Shown here piece by piece: positions 1 to 9,553 of a stretch of DNA of 64,000 nt. The notes under the pieces are model-generated. The model saw only the letters and a list, made by a program, of their open reading frames with translations, searched no databases and was not told where the DNA came from. Position 1 is the first letter of the stretch; each line of letters begins with the position of its first letter. Location of the stretch: contig JAFGYE010000116.1 of assembly GCA_016936255.1 (NCBI GenBank), forward strand, positions 1 through 64,000, read 5' to 3'. Position numbers and translations under genes: made by a program. This stretch comes from Marinifilaceae bacterium (GTDB taxonomy: Bacteria > Bacteroidota > Bacteroidia > Bacteroidales > Marinifilaceae).

Positions 1-84
1 AAATTTCGGCGATCCTGATTCTATGCTCTTTAGGTGAAAAAGGAGGTAATCGTGAGTATAATCCTCCAATATTGGAGAAAAAAA
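1..84. other. Left edge, no gene assigned
   Basis: The first 84 bases lie downstream of the minus-strand regulator gene. One plus-strand frame stays open from base 2 to a TGA at 35-37 and could be the tail of a gene entering from the left, but about eleven residues are too few to identify. A 14-bp palindrome (64-77) precedes the A-run that serves as the terminator tail for the neighbouring gene. Confidence 0.3.
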
Positions 85-109
85 AATATCTGATTAGGAA
101 TCAGATATT
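78..109 (-). terminator. Rho-independent terminator of the sigma-54 activator gene
   Basis: On the minus strand an 11-bp perfect stem (arms 99-109 and 85-95, 3-nt loop) is followed by a T-run (A-run at 78-86 on the plus strand). The stem overlaps the stop codon of the regulator at 108-110. Confidence 0.75.
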
Positions 110-1493
110 AAAGTTCAATTTTATATTTTTTTATTCGCCTATCGAGAGATTGCCACGTAATATTTAGAAGATCGGCAGCTTTAGATTTGTTATTATTAGA
201 TCTTTCCAATGCTTTACGAATGCAATCCATCTCAACCAATTCAAGATCCAGATTTTCATCAGAGGAAAAATTAATCTTTCGTTTTTCTTCTTTTGGATGA
301 GTAAGTTGGAAATGCGATAAACTTAATCGATTCATATCACAAATAATAACAGCTCGTTCAACCATATTTTTCAGCTCCCTCACGTTGCCGGGAAATTCAT
401 AAGAAAGTAATCGTCGAATAACAGCTCCATCAATCTCATTTATGCTTTTCCCCATTACACGGTTAAAATATTTCACAAAATAATCCAGGAGTAAGGGAAT
501 GTCTTCTTTCCTGTTCCTCAAAGGCTCCAAATGGATAATAAAAGAACTAATTCTGTGGTACAAATCCAGACGAAATCCCTTTTCGGAATGAAGTCCTTCT
601 ATATTTTGATTCGTGGCAGCAATGATTCTTGTGTCAAATGGAATTTCGATATTGGAACCAACTTTCATGATTTTCCGATCTTCTAAGACCCTTAAAAATT
701 TGGTTTGAAGATTCAGTTGCATGTCTCCAATTTCATCCAAAAAAAGAGTCCCTTTATTTGCCGCTTCAAACCATCCTACTTTAGATGCGGAAGCTCCGGT
801 AAACGCTCCTTTGGTGTGTCCGAAAAATTCACTTTCAAAAAGTGACTCCGGAATAGCACTGCAATTTACTGCATAAAAATAATTCTCCTTTCTACTGCTT
901 AAATAATGAATGGCTCGAGCTACCAACTCCTTACCCGTTCCACTTTCGCCCGTTATAAGCACCGAAGTATTCTCTGTTTTAGCAACTTTTCCAATGAGGT
1001 TAATTAAATTCTTCATCTGCGGACTATCTCCGATAATTTCGTATCCCATAGCCTTATAAAACTCTTCTGAAATAATAGAATAGTTTCGTTTAACTTCTGA
1101 CAAGCTTTTTTTTAGGTGGACGAACTTTTTTGTTCGTTCGATCGCACTTTCGACGTCACGCAAGCGAAATGGTTTTGTGAAAAAATCTGAGGCTCCCAAA
1201 CGCATCGAATGAATAACAGAATCCATCTCACTGTATCCACTAATCATGATTACTTCGATTTCTGGAAAATCGTGCTTAACTTTTTCCAAAACATTCAAGC
1301 CATTCATTTCAGGCAAATTAACATCAACAATAGCTATATGAATCTCATTTTTATCCATAATATCAAAAGCTTCTGAAGGACTTCCGGCTTTAAATATTCT
1401 AAAATTAGGATCAATTAGAAATTCTTCCAATTCATCACGAACCAGCTTCTCATCATCTAAAATCAATATTCTTAAATTACTTATAGATACCAT
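108..1493 (-). CDS. Sigma-54-dependent response regulator, NtrC family
   Basis: A 461-residue transcription activator. The receiver domain (about 7-120) has the acidic pair D13/D14, phospho-acceptor D57 and K107. The AAA+ domain (about 152-390) carries Walker A GESGTGKE at 182-189, the sigma-54-contacting GAFTGA at 229-234 and Walker B FLDEIGD near 251-257. A Fis-type helix-turn-helix lies at the C-terminus. By family it should be phosphorylated and drive open-complex formation at sigma-54 promoters. It starts 22 bp after the stop of the upstream sensor gene, so the two are probably cotranscribed and functionally paired. The target genes cannot be read from this window. Confidence 0.93.
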   Translation of the reverse strand: MVSISNLRILILDDEKLVRDELEEFLIDPNFRIFKAGSPSEAFDIMDKNEIHIAIVDVNLPEMNGLNVLEKVKHDFPEIEVIMISGYSEMDSVIHSMRLGASDFFTKPFRLRDVESAIERTKKFVHLKKSLSEVKRNYSIISEEFYKAMGYEIIGDSPQMKNLINLIGKVAKTENTSVLITGESGTGKELVARAIHYLSSRKENYFYAVNCSAIPESLFESEFFGHTKGAFTGASASKVGWFEAANKGTLFLDEIGDMQLNLQTKFLRVLEDRKIMKVGSNIEIPFDTRIIAATNQNIEGLHSEKGFRLDLYHRISSFIIHLEPLRNRKEDIPLLLDYFVKYFNRVMGKSINEIDGAVIRRLLSYEFPGNVRELKNMVERAVIICDMNRLSLSHFQLTHPKEEKRKINFSSDENLDLELVEMDCIRKALERSNNNKSKAADLLNITWQSLDRRIKKYKIEL

Positions 1494-1515
1494 ATGAAGT
1501 GGACTTTACTAATGA

Positions 1516-3984
1516 TTAATTATTTTCAAATTTGATTGCTTGTTTTGAATTCTCAAATTCAAAAGGCAATATCAATTTCATTTCGGTAAATTCGTTCTTT
1601 CTGCTGCTAACTGTAATTTGCCCATTCATTTTCTGTACTATTCCTTTACTAATATACAACCCGAGTCCTGAGCCAATACCTGATGGTTTGGTCGTAAAAA
1701 ATGGTTCGAAAATATAATTGAGATTATCAGGATCAATTCCACTGCCATTATCCTTAATTGCTATTACTACATTTTTATTCACTAACTCAGCAGTAATTTT
1801 AATCCATTCAACTTTTCTCTTTGTATTTGAAGATAGATGTCTGTAGTCAATAGATTCGTAAGCATTGTTTAATATATCTACAACAACCTTCTGAAGCTTA
1901 TATTTATTACCTGTTACGTATAAATCATCGGAACATACTTCAAACGAAATCTCGACATTTTTTGTTTTGTATTGTTTCTTAATCAGGCTTATAGAATCAT
2001 TAAGGAGACTCTTTATATCAATTAGCTCTTGGATATTTTCCTTTTGAGAAGAATTGTAAATACCAATTTGTGATAAGTATTTCTTGATACGATCGATGTC
2101 AGTAAATACCTGCGAACATTTTTCCCGGATGTACCCTTCATCAATATTATTCATCGATAAGCGTAGAAGAATATTATCCATAATCATCGAAATTCCAGTT
2201 AAGGGCTGATTAATCTCATTCACCATTGAGCTTGCCATTTTGCCAAGAGATTCAAGCTCCGATTTCTTTAATAATAACTGACGGTGAAAATCATTGATTC
2301 TGAGCTCTTTTTCAACTTTCTCTTTTAGCTTATTCGTTTTATCTTCAAATTCCTGCTCTTGTCGCTTTAAACCAGTTATAATATCCTTATACTCAACAGA
2401 ATTATTTCCAACTTCACCATTTGTAACTATTTCCATCATTATGCCACGCACACCTTTTTTATTATTCACCAAGGTTGAATGAGCCGCCAAAACAATTCGT
2501 TTCAATGCTTGATTTTTGGTAACAATCGACAACAATTCAAATACAAATCCTTTTTTTGAATTTGACAGATTCAATATTTTTTTAATTTTCTTAGTGTCCT
2601 CATCCTTAAAAAACTGAGTGAATTCTATACCCTTAGTGTCTTTTAATTCATGACATTCAAGAAATTTACATGCGTAATCATTCAAATAGCTGATTTGGTT
2701 TTTTTCATTCAACTCAAAAATAGCCTTGTCACTGTATGCATCATTTTCAAGACTTAAACTCTCTTTAAATGTCAACTCCAAAGTTTTTTTCTGAGAAATA
2801 TCTGAAACAAGACCATATAGATTAAATATGTCCTCTAGTTCACGGTATTCACTGTACATCTCAATTTTGAAATGTTTAATTTCTCCATTGTTATAAATAT
2901 ATCGATGTTCAAACTCAATTTTTTGATTTTTTTCGGGCAGATTCAAGAGCATGCGTTCAATTGCCTCCTTATCATCAACATGGGTTTTCAACTTAATTTC
3001 CTCAAAAATATTTTCTTTATCTACAGACGAAATATCATAAATTCGTAAAAACTCATCCGAACCACGAATAATTTTAGAATAAGAATCCCATTCAAAACTT
3101 CCAATTTTGGCTTTCTTTTGAATCTTCCTTAAAACACTCTCTTTCTTAACTAATGAATCTTTTAGTTGCTTTCGTTCCGAAACATCACGGCCAATTGCCA
3201 AATAATGGGTATCATCAAATTCGATCTCCTTATAAATAGTCCATTCCAAACAAACGTTATTTCCCACCGAATTTATGATCTGACCTTCAAAAGTTGTTAG
3301 TTTTTTCTTACCATTCAGCTTCTCAATTCCCTGAATCAATTGCTCTCTCAAAACTAAATTAACAGAAGCCAAAGAATCTTTAGAAATGCCATCTAAAGTA
3401 TAATTGAAAAAATCGGTAAATGCTTTGTTCGCAAATTCCACCCTATGCAAGCTATCCATTTTCAAAATAAGCTCCGATTGCCCCTCCAGAATAGATCGGT
3501 AATTGGATGCAAGATTTCGTAAACGCCCCTCTAACAAATCCTTCTCGTTAAGAGCGAAAGTTAACTTCTTATTCTGTGATTCAACCAATTTCCGATTGGT
3601 ATATAATTCCAAAAAGATATTGATCTTATTAATTAAGATTGCATGATCAAATGGTTTCATAATAAAGTCAACACCACCGCATTTATAGGCCTTTGATTCA
3701 CTTTGTTTATCTAAAAATATTGCTGTTAAAAAAATTATTGGTGTTGATTTATTCACATGACCACTTCGAATTTTTTGAGCAAGTAAAAATCCATCCATCT
3801 GTGGCATTTGAACATCAAGAATGATAAGAGCATATTCCTTATTCTCGATATCCTGCAAAGCTTTTATTGGTGATTGAATTAACTCTAGGTCAACATGCAA
3901 CTTTCCCAACAAGGCTTTTAGTAATTCCAAGTTTTCGGCACGGTCATCAACAATCAATAATTGGGGTGTAAAATCCAATTCCAT
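1516..3984 (-). CDS. Receiver-PAS sensor with degenerate histidine kinase core (H-box His replaced by Asn)
   Basis: An 822-residue cytoplasmic protein with no membrane segment. Order: receiver domain at 1-125 (D13, D14, D57, T87, K110 present), about three PAS-like regions between 165 and 530, a coiled stretch, a HisKA-like dimerisation helix near 575-640 and a HATPase domain to the end. The N-box (ILNNAYES), G1 (DNGSGI), F-box (FEPFFTTKP) and G2 (GSGLGLYISK) are intact. The H-box reads MVNEINQPL where the family has MAHEINQPL, so residue 589 is Asn (codon at 2218-2220). It may therefore act as a phosphatase or ATP-sensing regulator of the adjacent NtrC-like protein rather than an autokinase. 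ATG at 3984 was preferred; an in-frame GTG at 4008 would add eight residues. Confidence 0.88.
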   Translation of the reverse strand: MELDFTPQLLIVDDRAENLELLKALLGKLHVDLELIQSPIKALQDIENKEYALIILDVQMPQMDGFLLAQKIRSGHVNKSTPIIFLTAIFLDKQSESKAYKCGGVDFIMKPFDHAILINKINIFLELYTNRKLVESQNKKLTFALNEKDLLEGRLRNLASNYRSILEGQSELILKMDSLHRVEFANKAFTDFFNYTLDGISKDSLASVNLVLREQLIQGIEKLNGKKKLTTFEGQIINSVGNNVCLEWTIYKEIEFDDTHYLAIGRDVSERKQLKDSLVKKESVLRKIQKKAKIGSFEWDSYSKIIRGSDEFLRIYDISSVDKENIFEEIKLKTHVDDKEAIERMLLNLPEKNQKIEFEHRYIYNNGEIKHFKIEMYSEYRELEDIFNLYGLVSDISQKKTLELTFKESLSLENDAYSDKAIFELNEKNQISYLNDYACKFLECHELKDTKGIEFTQFFKDEDTKKIKKILNLSNSKKGFVFELLSIVTKNQALKRIVLAAHSTLVNNKKGVRGIMMEIVTNGEVGNNSVEYKDIITGLKRQEQEFEDKTNKLKEKVEKELRINDFHRQLLLKKSELESLGKMASSMVNEINQPLTGISMIMDNILLRLSMNNIDEGYIREKCSQVFTDIDRIKKYLSQIGIYNSSQKENIQELIDIKSLLNDSISLIKKQYKTKNVEISFEVCSDDLYVTGNKYKLQKVVVDILNNAYESIDYRHLSSNTKRKVEWIKITAELVNKNVVIAIKDNGSGIDPDNLNYIFEPFFTTKPSGIGSGLGLYISKGIVQKMNGQITVSSRKNEFTEMKLILPFEFENSKQAIKFENN

Positions 3985-4173
3985 AGGTTTCGAGTTAGTG
4001 GCACACACTTTAAAAGAAAAAAAATACCCTCACAGGGCACTATTTATTCCATACTAAGATTGTTTAATCAAAATTAAAGCTAATGCACCAAAAAATCAAC
4101 CTCTTTATGATTAAAGGTAACTTAACGTACTTAGGAATACATATAACAGTGGCTAACTATCCGAAAACGGCTA

Positions 4174-5052
4174 TTAAGAGTTTGATAATTTGCAACTTGA
4201 AAATGAATTAAGAGTAGCGCGTAAAGTTGGGAAATCGAACATAAACCCTGAATTTACAAGGCGTTCAGGAACAACTCTCTGGCCTGAAAGAAGAACATTT
4301 GAACCTTCCCCCAAAAGGACTCTGAGAATTGATGCAGGAACATGAAAAAATGCAGGTCTATTTAAAAAAGAACTAAGTGCTTTGGTATAGTCCCGATTCG
4401 TAATTAATTCAGGAGCTGTTAGATTGTACGTTCCCTCCATTTCTTTATTTAAAATAACATAAGAATAGGCATTAATAAGATCTTTTATATGAATAAACGG
4501 AAATGCTTGATTTCCATTTCCCAACTTACCGCCTAAAGCATACCGAAAAATTGGCAGAGCTTTTGCCAAAGCCCCTCCTTTGTCGCTCAAAACAACACCT
4601 AAGCGAAAAATTACTGTTCGAACAGCTTGTTTTTTTACCTCATTGGCAGCCTTTTCCCAATCAATACAAAGTTCACCTAAGAAATCATTCGAAAATTTTG
4701 TACTATACTCGTTGTGTGTATGTTTGGCGTCGTAAATCCCCACTGCGGAAGTTGAAATAAATAACTTAGGTTTAATTTCCATCAAACCAATTGCATTGCT
4801 CAGATTTTTAGTTGTGGTAATGCGGCTACTACGCAGGATTTGTTTGTTTTTGGGATTCCACCTGCAAATTACAGAAGCACCGGAAAGATGAATAATAACT
4901 TCGCAAGATTTAATAAAACTGCAAAGATCCTGAACATTTCCGTAAAGGAGTTTTCTTGGAATTAAAAGAATATCAGCATTAAAATCACCTCTTAATTTTT
5001 CTGTTAAATGAGAACCAATTAAACCTGATCCCCCGGTAATTCCAATTTTCAT
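4174..5052 (-). CDS. TIGR01777-family NAD(P)-binding epimerase-like protein (YfcH/SulA-like)
   Basis: A 292-residue member of the atypical short-chain dehydrogenase group often called TIGR01777. The N-terminus has the Rossmann motif GITGGSGLIGSHL, followed by the family segments HLSGASVICRW, STSAVGIY and FRLGVVLSDKGGAL. The C-terminal DUF1731-like part contains VPASILRVLLGEGSNVLLSGQRVVPERL. The substrate is unknown for the family. It follows cdaA by only 10 bp and probably ends a folP-cdaA transcription unit. The original cell-division (SulA) label for homologues is not reliable. Length and motifs are normal. Confidence 0.88.
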   Translation of the reverse strand: MKIGITGGSGLIGSHLTEKLRGDFNADILLIPRKLLYGNVQDLCSFIKSCEVIIHLSGASVICRWNPKNKQILRSSRITTTKNLSNAIGLMEIKPKLFISTSAVGIYDAKHTHNEYSTKFSNDFLGELCIDWEKAANEVKKQAVRTVIFRLGVVLSDKGGALAKALPIFRYALGGKLGNGNQAFPFIHIKDLINAYSYVILNKEMEGTYNLTAPELITNRDYTKALSSFLNRPAFFHVPASILRVLLGEGSNVLLSGQRVVPERLVNSGFMFDFPTLRATLNSFSSCKLSNS

Positions 5053-5062
5053 TTCTTTGAAT

Positions 5063-5854
5063 TTAAATGATAAAACTTGAAAAATCTCCCTCCAAAAATT
5101 TTCGTAATTCGTTTGTTGTAATCCTCACCTTAATATTCCCTCCCATAACATACGATATGTTTCCTGTTTCCTCAGAGACTGTTATTACATGAGAGTCGGT
5201 TGCCTGAGTCATTCCAATCGCTGCCCGATGTCTTAATCCGAGGCTGCCCGGAATATTTGTATCATCCGTAACAGGCAATATACATCGTGCTGCAAGTATT
5301 CTATTATTAGCCCAAATAACAGCCCCGTCGTGAAGAGGTGAATTTTTAAAAAAAATAGTTTCCAAAAGGTTTTTTGATACCCTTGCTTTTAAAATTTGTC
5401 CTGTATCCGCATAATTTTGTAAATCCATATTTTTTGCGATTACAATCAGAGCACCAGTTTTCGTTTTTGACATGTGTTCACATGCGCTAACAACTGATCT
5501 GATTTCGATATCCGGAATTCCTCTTTCATCAAGAGCAAACCAATTATTCAAATTAAACTTCTGGCTCACATTATATCTGGTTCCAAGCAAAAGAAGAAAC
5601 CTCCTGATTTCCTGTTGAAATACAATAATTAATGCAATTACCCCCACTCCAATAAACTGCCCAAGAATACTACTTAACAATTCCATATTTAGGGCACGGA
5701 CCAACAACCACATTAGATAAAAAAGAGACAACCCAACAAATATATTGATAGCAACAGTTCCTTTGATTAACATGTAAACCTGATAAAGTAAAAAGGCAAC
5801 CAGTAAAATATCAAGAATATCAAAAAGTCCAAGTGTAATAAATGCTGCGGTCAT
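5063..5854 (-). CDS. cdaA: Diadenylate cyclase CdaA
   Basis: A 263-residue membrane-bound c-di-AMP synthase. Three hydrophobic helices occupy about residues 8-90, followed by a DisA_N-type cyclase domain with the catalytic motifs DGA (176-178) and RHR (208-210, in GLRHRAA). It should condense two ATP into c-di-AMP at the inner face of the cytoplasmic membrane. It sits 54 bp downstream of folP and 10 bp before the epimerase-like gene; folP-cdaA adjacency is common in Bacteroidota. No CdaR or GlmM gene adjoins it, unlike in Firmicutes. Confidence 0.93.
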   Translation of the reverse strand: MTAAFITLGLFDILDILLVAFLLYQVYMLIKGTVAINIFVGLSLFYLMWLLVRALNMELLSSILGQFIGVGVIALIIVFQQEIRRFLLLLGTRYNVSQKFNLNNWFALDERGIPDIEIRSVVSACEHMSKTKTGALIVIAKNMDLQNYADTGQILKARVSKNLLETIFFKNSPLHDGAVIWANNRILAARCILPVTDDTNIPGSLGLRHRAAIGMTQATDSHVITVSEETGNISYVMGGNIKVRITTNELRKFLEGDFSSFII

Positions 5855-5883
5855 TTTTTTTTCTATTAAATTCAGTATGTTAA

Positions 5884-5891
5884 CAAAATTA
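5884..5891 (-). promoter_or_regulatory. Possible -7 box for cdaA
   Basis: CAAAATTA on the plus strand reads TAATTTTG on the minus strand, matching the Bacteroidota TAnnTTTG box, 30 bp before the cdaA start. No well-spaced TTG box was seen upstream, so an independent cdaA promoter is only a possibility. Confidence 0.3.
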
Positions 5892-5908
5892 CAATTTTAT
5901 TGGACATA

Positions 5909-6784
5909 TTACTGCAATGAGGATTTGATCTTTGAATACAGCTTTACGCATTCAACAGCTTCTTTCACATCGTGTACTCTCAGAATATCCGCTCCCTGAT
6001 CCAATGCCATCATATTCAACGCAGTAGTGCCATTCAAACTCGTAGACGGGTCCCCACCTAAAAATTTATAAATCATCGACTTACGCGACACACCAATCAA
6101 TATTGGCAAGTCAAGCTGCTTAAATTCCTGTAAATTAGCTATAATTTCATAATTATGATCCAACGTTTTCCCAAATCCAAAACCGGGATCAATAATAATG
6201 TCTTTGGCTCCGAATTCATTCAAACCTTTAATCTGCGATCGAAAAAAAGCAAGCATGTCATTCACTAAATGATGATAAACCGGATTTTGCTGCATTGTTT
6301 GGGGCGTTCCCTTGATATGCATCATGATATATGGAACTTTTAGTTCTCCAATAACAGAGAACATTTTATCATCCATCGTTCCTCCTGAGATATCATTAAT
6401 AATGCAGGCTCCAAAATCGGTGACAGTTCTTTTAGCTACTTCCGCTCTAAAAGTATCGATAGACAATAAACAATTTGGAAATTCCTTTCGAATACATTCT
6501 ACTGCCGGAAGCATTCTGAGAATTTCTTCCTCAGCTGAAACATCTGCAGCACCAGGACGAGTAGAGTAAGCCCCAAGATCAATAATTTCAGCTCCTTCGG
6601 ACAAAATTTGCTCGCTTCGTTTCAAAATGGCTGTTTTGTTAAGATAAGAACCGCCATCATAAAATGAGTCGGGAGTGAGATTCAGAATCCCCATAACCAA
6701 AGGCTTTTCAAAATTTATTGACCGATCCCCACACTTAATAGAAAGATTATCGCTGTTAAAACAATTTGTTTTGTAATTTTGCAT
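5909..6784 (-). CDS. folP: Dihydropteroate synthase
   Basis: A 291-residue enzyme of folate synthesis that joins p-aminobenzoate to hydroxymethyl-dihydropterin pyrophosphate. The sequence shows the TIM-barrel signatures MGILNLTPDSFYDGG (31-45), a SIDTFRAEVA segment, DIIIDPGFGFGK and GVSRKSM. The ATG at 6784 was chosen; a GTG one codon upstream is less likely. A TACTTTTG box on the minus strand at 6813-6820 could be its promoter. The gene is divergent from the DUF1599 gene. The sequence shows no truncation. Confidence 0.95.
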   Translation of the reverse strand: MQNYKTNCFNSDNLSIKCGDRSINFEKPLVMGILNLTPDSFYDGGSYLNKTAILKRSEQILSEGAEIIDLGAYSTRPGAADVSAEEEILRMLPAVECIRKEFPNCLLSIDTFRAEVAKRTVTDFGACIINDISGGTMDDKMFSVIGELKVPYIMMHIKGTPQTMQQNPVYHHLVNDMLAFFRSQIKGLNEFGAKDIIIDPGFGFGKTLDHNYEIIANLQEFKQLDLPILIGVSRKSMIYKFLGGDPSTSLNGTTALNMMALDQGADILRVHDVKEAVECVKLYSKIKSSLQ

Positions 6785-6883
6785 CACCGTTTTTTTTGAA
6801 CAAATTTCGAAGCAAAAGTAAAATAAAATACCATGTCTTAAGCTATTTTCTTACTTTTACAAAGGAAATTTCTAACACTAATT

Positions 6884-7426
6884 ATGAATAAAACAGACCA
6901 ACAGTACAATTCGATTATTAAAATCTGTACAGATATCTTCACAAAAAAAATGCACGATTACGGGACCGCCTGGAGAATTCTTCGTCCAAGTTCCATAACC
7001 GATCAAATATACATTAAAGCACAGCGGATAAGAAGTCTTGAGATCAAAGGAGTAAGCAAAATAGAGGATAATATCCGGGATGAGTTTATCGGAATTGTAA
7101 ATTATGCCATTATGGGCATTATACAACTGGAACTTGGACCCTCTGAGGAAGAGCTCGCTAATGAAAAAGCTCTTGAGTTGTATTCTAAATATTTTGCTGA
7201 AGCCAAAGAATTAATGGAAGCCAAAAATCACGATTACGATGAAGCTTGGCGAAGCATGAGGGTAAGCTCGTATACAGACTTAATCCTGATGAAAATTAAC
7301 AGAACCAAGCAAATTGAAGATCTGCAAGGGAAAACATTAATATCAGAAGGTATTGATGCCAACTATTTCGATATGATTAACTACGCGGTTTTTGGATTAA
7401 TTAAAATTGAGTTCGAAAACGCCTAA
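6884..7426 (+). CDS. DUF1599 domain protein
   Basis: A 180-residue soluble protein made of two similar halves. Each half has the pattern K.HDYG/DEAWR followed by S..TD.I..K..R; compare MHDYGTAWRILRPSSITDQIYIK in the first half with NHDYDEAWRSMRVSSYTDLILMK in the second (about 80 residues apart). This duplicated module is DUF1599, whose function is not established; the spaced acidic and basic residues resemble nucleotide-binding folds, which is only inference. It begins a run with the DoxX-like gene (16 bp gap) and tpiA, a linkage typical of Bacteroidales. Confidence 0.85.
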   Translation: MNKTDQQYNSIIKICTDIFTKKMHDYGTAWRILRPSSITDQIYIKAQRIRSLEIKGVSKIEDNIRDEFIGIVNYAIMGIIQLELGPSEEELANEKALELYSKYFAEAKELMEAKNHDYDEAWRSMRVSSYTDLILMKINRTKQIEDLQGKTLISEGIDANYFDMINYAVFGLIKIEFENA

Positions 7427-7442
7427 TATGATTCATTGAATT

Positions 7443-8696
7443 ATGAGAGTATTACAATTTGTAAGTCGTCTTTTTGTTGGTCTTATTTTTATCTTCTCCG
7501 GATTTGTAAAAGCTGTTGATCCTATGGGATCTACCTTCAAGTTTACAGATTATTTTCTGGCCTTTGGCACAGATGCTTTAAAAGAGATTGCTTTTCCTCT
7601 TGCAATTCTTTTATCTACTCTCGAATTCACCCTTGGGATGGCCTTGATATTCAACAGCAGAAAAAATATTACCGCATGGTTGGCACTCCTGTTTATGCTT
7701 TTTTTCACCCCTCTTACATTTATTTTAGCAATTCAAAATCCTGTAACCGACTGCGGATGTTTTGGAGATGCATTGGTTCTAAGCAATTGGGAAACGTTCT
7801 GGAAAAACATTGTAATTCTTGCGTTCACTTTAGTGATCTTTTTAAGAAGGAAAAAGGATGAAAATCAGCATCCAATTTGGGAACAAAATTTACTGATTGG
7901 ATTCGCCCTTATTGTTTCCGTATGGATCTCAACCTACTCTTATCGTCATTTGCCTCTTATCGATTTTAGACCGTACCATATCGGCGCCAATATTTCTGAT
8001 GGAATGAGAATTCCGGAGGGAGCTCCCGCTGACGAATACCGAAGTCTTTTTAAGTATCAAAAAGATGGCGTGGTAAAAGAATTTGACGAAACCAATTATC
8101 CATGGCAGGATACAAGCTGGAAATATGTTGATTCTGAGCAAATAAAAATAAAAGAAGGATACACTCCTCCGATTCATGATTTTTCAATCTCGAATGAGAC
8201 AGAAGGAGACATTACCAATATGGTTTTATCCGACAATGGATATACTTTCCTTTTGGTTTCAAAAAACCTTAGTGAAATTAACGAAAGTGCTTTACTAAAA
8301 ATTAAAGAACTTGCATTCTACGCTCTCGGGAACAACATACAGTTTATTGGCCTTACTGCTTCGGGTGAAGATGTTATGCAAGGCTTTAAAACCACTAATG
8401 AGCTGCCTTTTGATTTTTACAACACCGACGAGATTCAATTAAAAACAATCATTCGTTCGAATCCAGGTTTAGTTCTACTCAAAAAAGGAACCATTCTTGA
8501 CAAATGGCATTTCAGAGATTTTCCCGGAACAAATCAGCTTCAAGGCGATCTTGCGGCCTACTCTATTACAAAACATCAAACACTAAATATCAATCTATTT
8601 ATTATTAGTATTACTTCAACTTTGCTATTGCTTCTTGTTCTTTTCAGTTTGATAAGAATACGACTTGCAGAAGCAAAAAACAGATTACGATTATGA
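7443..8696 (+). CDS. BT_3928-type membrane protein with DoxX-like domain
   Basis: A 417-residue inner-membrane protein. The first about 150 residues form four hydrophobic helices of DoxX type ([19 protein letters not shown]) and include the conserved pair DCGCFGD. A large extracytoplasmic part (about 170-375) looks thioredoxin-like in its secondary structure but has no CxxC. A final membrane helix at about 385-405 ends in a basic tail. The family is found beside tpiA in Bacteroidetes and its function is unknown; a redox or quinone-linked role is suggested by DoxX and the cysteine pair. Its stop overlaps the tpiA start (ATGA), which implies translational coupling. Confidence 0.85.
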   Translation: MRVLQFVSRLFVGLIFIFSGFVKAVDPMGSTFKFTDYFLAFGTDALKEIAFPLAILLSTLEFTLGMALIFNSRKNITAWLALLFMLFFTPLTFILAIQNPVTDCGCFGDALVLSNWETFWKNIVILAFTLVIFLRRKKDENQHPIWEQNLLIGFALIVSVWISTYSYRHLPLIDFRPYHIGANISDGMRIPEGAPADEYRSLFKYQKDGVVKEFDETNYPWQDTSWKYVDSEQIKIKEGYTPPIHDFSISNETEGDITNMVLSDNGYTFLLVSKNLSEINESALLKIKELAFYALGNNIQFIGLTASGEDVMQGFKTTNELPFDFYNTDEIQLKTIIRSNPGLVLLKKGTILDKWHFRDFPGTNQLQGDLAAYSITKHQTLNINLFIISITSTLLLLLVLFSLIRIRLAEAKNRLRL

Positions 8697-9448
8697 GAAA
8701 GAAAATTGTTGCAGGAAACTGGAAAATGAACAATACACTTGAAGAAGGTATTGTATTGGCGGGACAAATCAATGATTTAGTTGAGAAAACTGAGCTTAAT
8801 GGTGTAGATGTTGTTATTGGTACCCCTTTTATTCACCTAACTGAAGTGAACAAAATTGTTGGCGATAAAATTGGTGTTGCTGCTCAAAACTGTGCCGATG
8901 AAGTTAGCGGAGCCTACACAGGAGAGGTTTCGGCTTCGATGATTAAATCAACAGGCAGTAAATACGTAATTCTAGGTCACTCGGAACGCAGAGAATACTA
9001 TGGCGAAACCAGTGAGAAGTTGGTTAAAAAAGTAGCTCTAAGTCTTGAAAACGGTCTTACTCCAATTTTCTGTTTTGGTGAGGTTTTGGAAGAACGTCAA
9101 TCTGAAAAACATTTTGATGTTGTAAAAAGCCAGATTGCAGAAGGATTATTCAACTTATCAGCTGAAGATTTTGGGAAAGTTGTGTTGGCTTACGAACCAG
9201 TTTGGGCTATTGGAACAGGTGTAACAGCTTCTTCTGCTCAGGCTCAGGAAATGCACGCATTTATTCGTCAGACTTTGGTTGCTCAATATGGTCAGGAAGT
9301 TGCAGATAATACATCTATTCTTTACGGAGGAAGCTGCAAACCTTCCAATGCGAAAGAATTATTCGAAAACCCTGATGTAGACGGAGGTTTAATTGGTGGA
9401 GCTTCTCTTAATGCAGAAGATTTCATGGGAATTATTACTGCTTTTTAA
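8693..9448 (+). CDS. tpiA: Triosephosphate isomerase
   Basis: A 251-residue glycolytic enzyme interconverting dihydroxyacetone phosphate and glyceraldehyde 3-phosphate. N9/K11 (GNWKMN), catalytic H96 (LGHSERR) and E168 ([11 protein letters not shown]) are all present, with the phosphate-gripping GGASL segment near the C-terminus. Length is standard. It overlaps the preceding DoxX-like gene by 4 bp and is followed by a hairpin terminator, so it ends the DUF1599-DoxX-tpiA unit. Confidence 0.97.
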   Translation: MRKKIVAGNWKMNNTLEEGIVLAGQINDLVEKTELNGVDVVIGTPFIHLTEVNKIVGDKIGVAAQNCADEVSGAYTGEVSASMIKSTGSKYVILGHSERREYYGETSEKLVKKVALSLENGLTPIFCFGEVLEERQSEKHFDVVKSQIAEGLFNLSAEDFGKVVLAYEPVWAIGTGVTASSAQAQEMHAFIRQTLVAQYGQEVADNTSILYGGSCKPSNAKELFENPDVDGGLIGGASLNAEDFMGIITAF

Positions 9449-9469
9449 TAGCGTAAACACATACGATTA

Positions 9470-9500
9470 AAGCCGATACACCAGTGTCGGCTTTTGTTTT
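9470..9500 (+). terminator. Terminator after tpiA
   Basis: Stem AGCCGA/TCGGCT (9471-9476 with 9487-9492) with further partial pairing inside, followed by a T-rich tract. Confidence 0.65.
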
Positions 9501-9553
9501 TTGATCAGGATTAAATTAACTTGTTACCCATACTATTATTAGACAAATAAAAA

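Noticed and set aside
2-166. Open plus-strand frame from the left edge
   Set aside because: It translates through the terminator hairpin and into the antisense of the regulator gene; composition is not protein-like.
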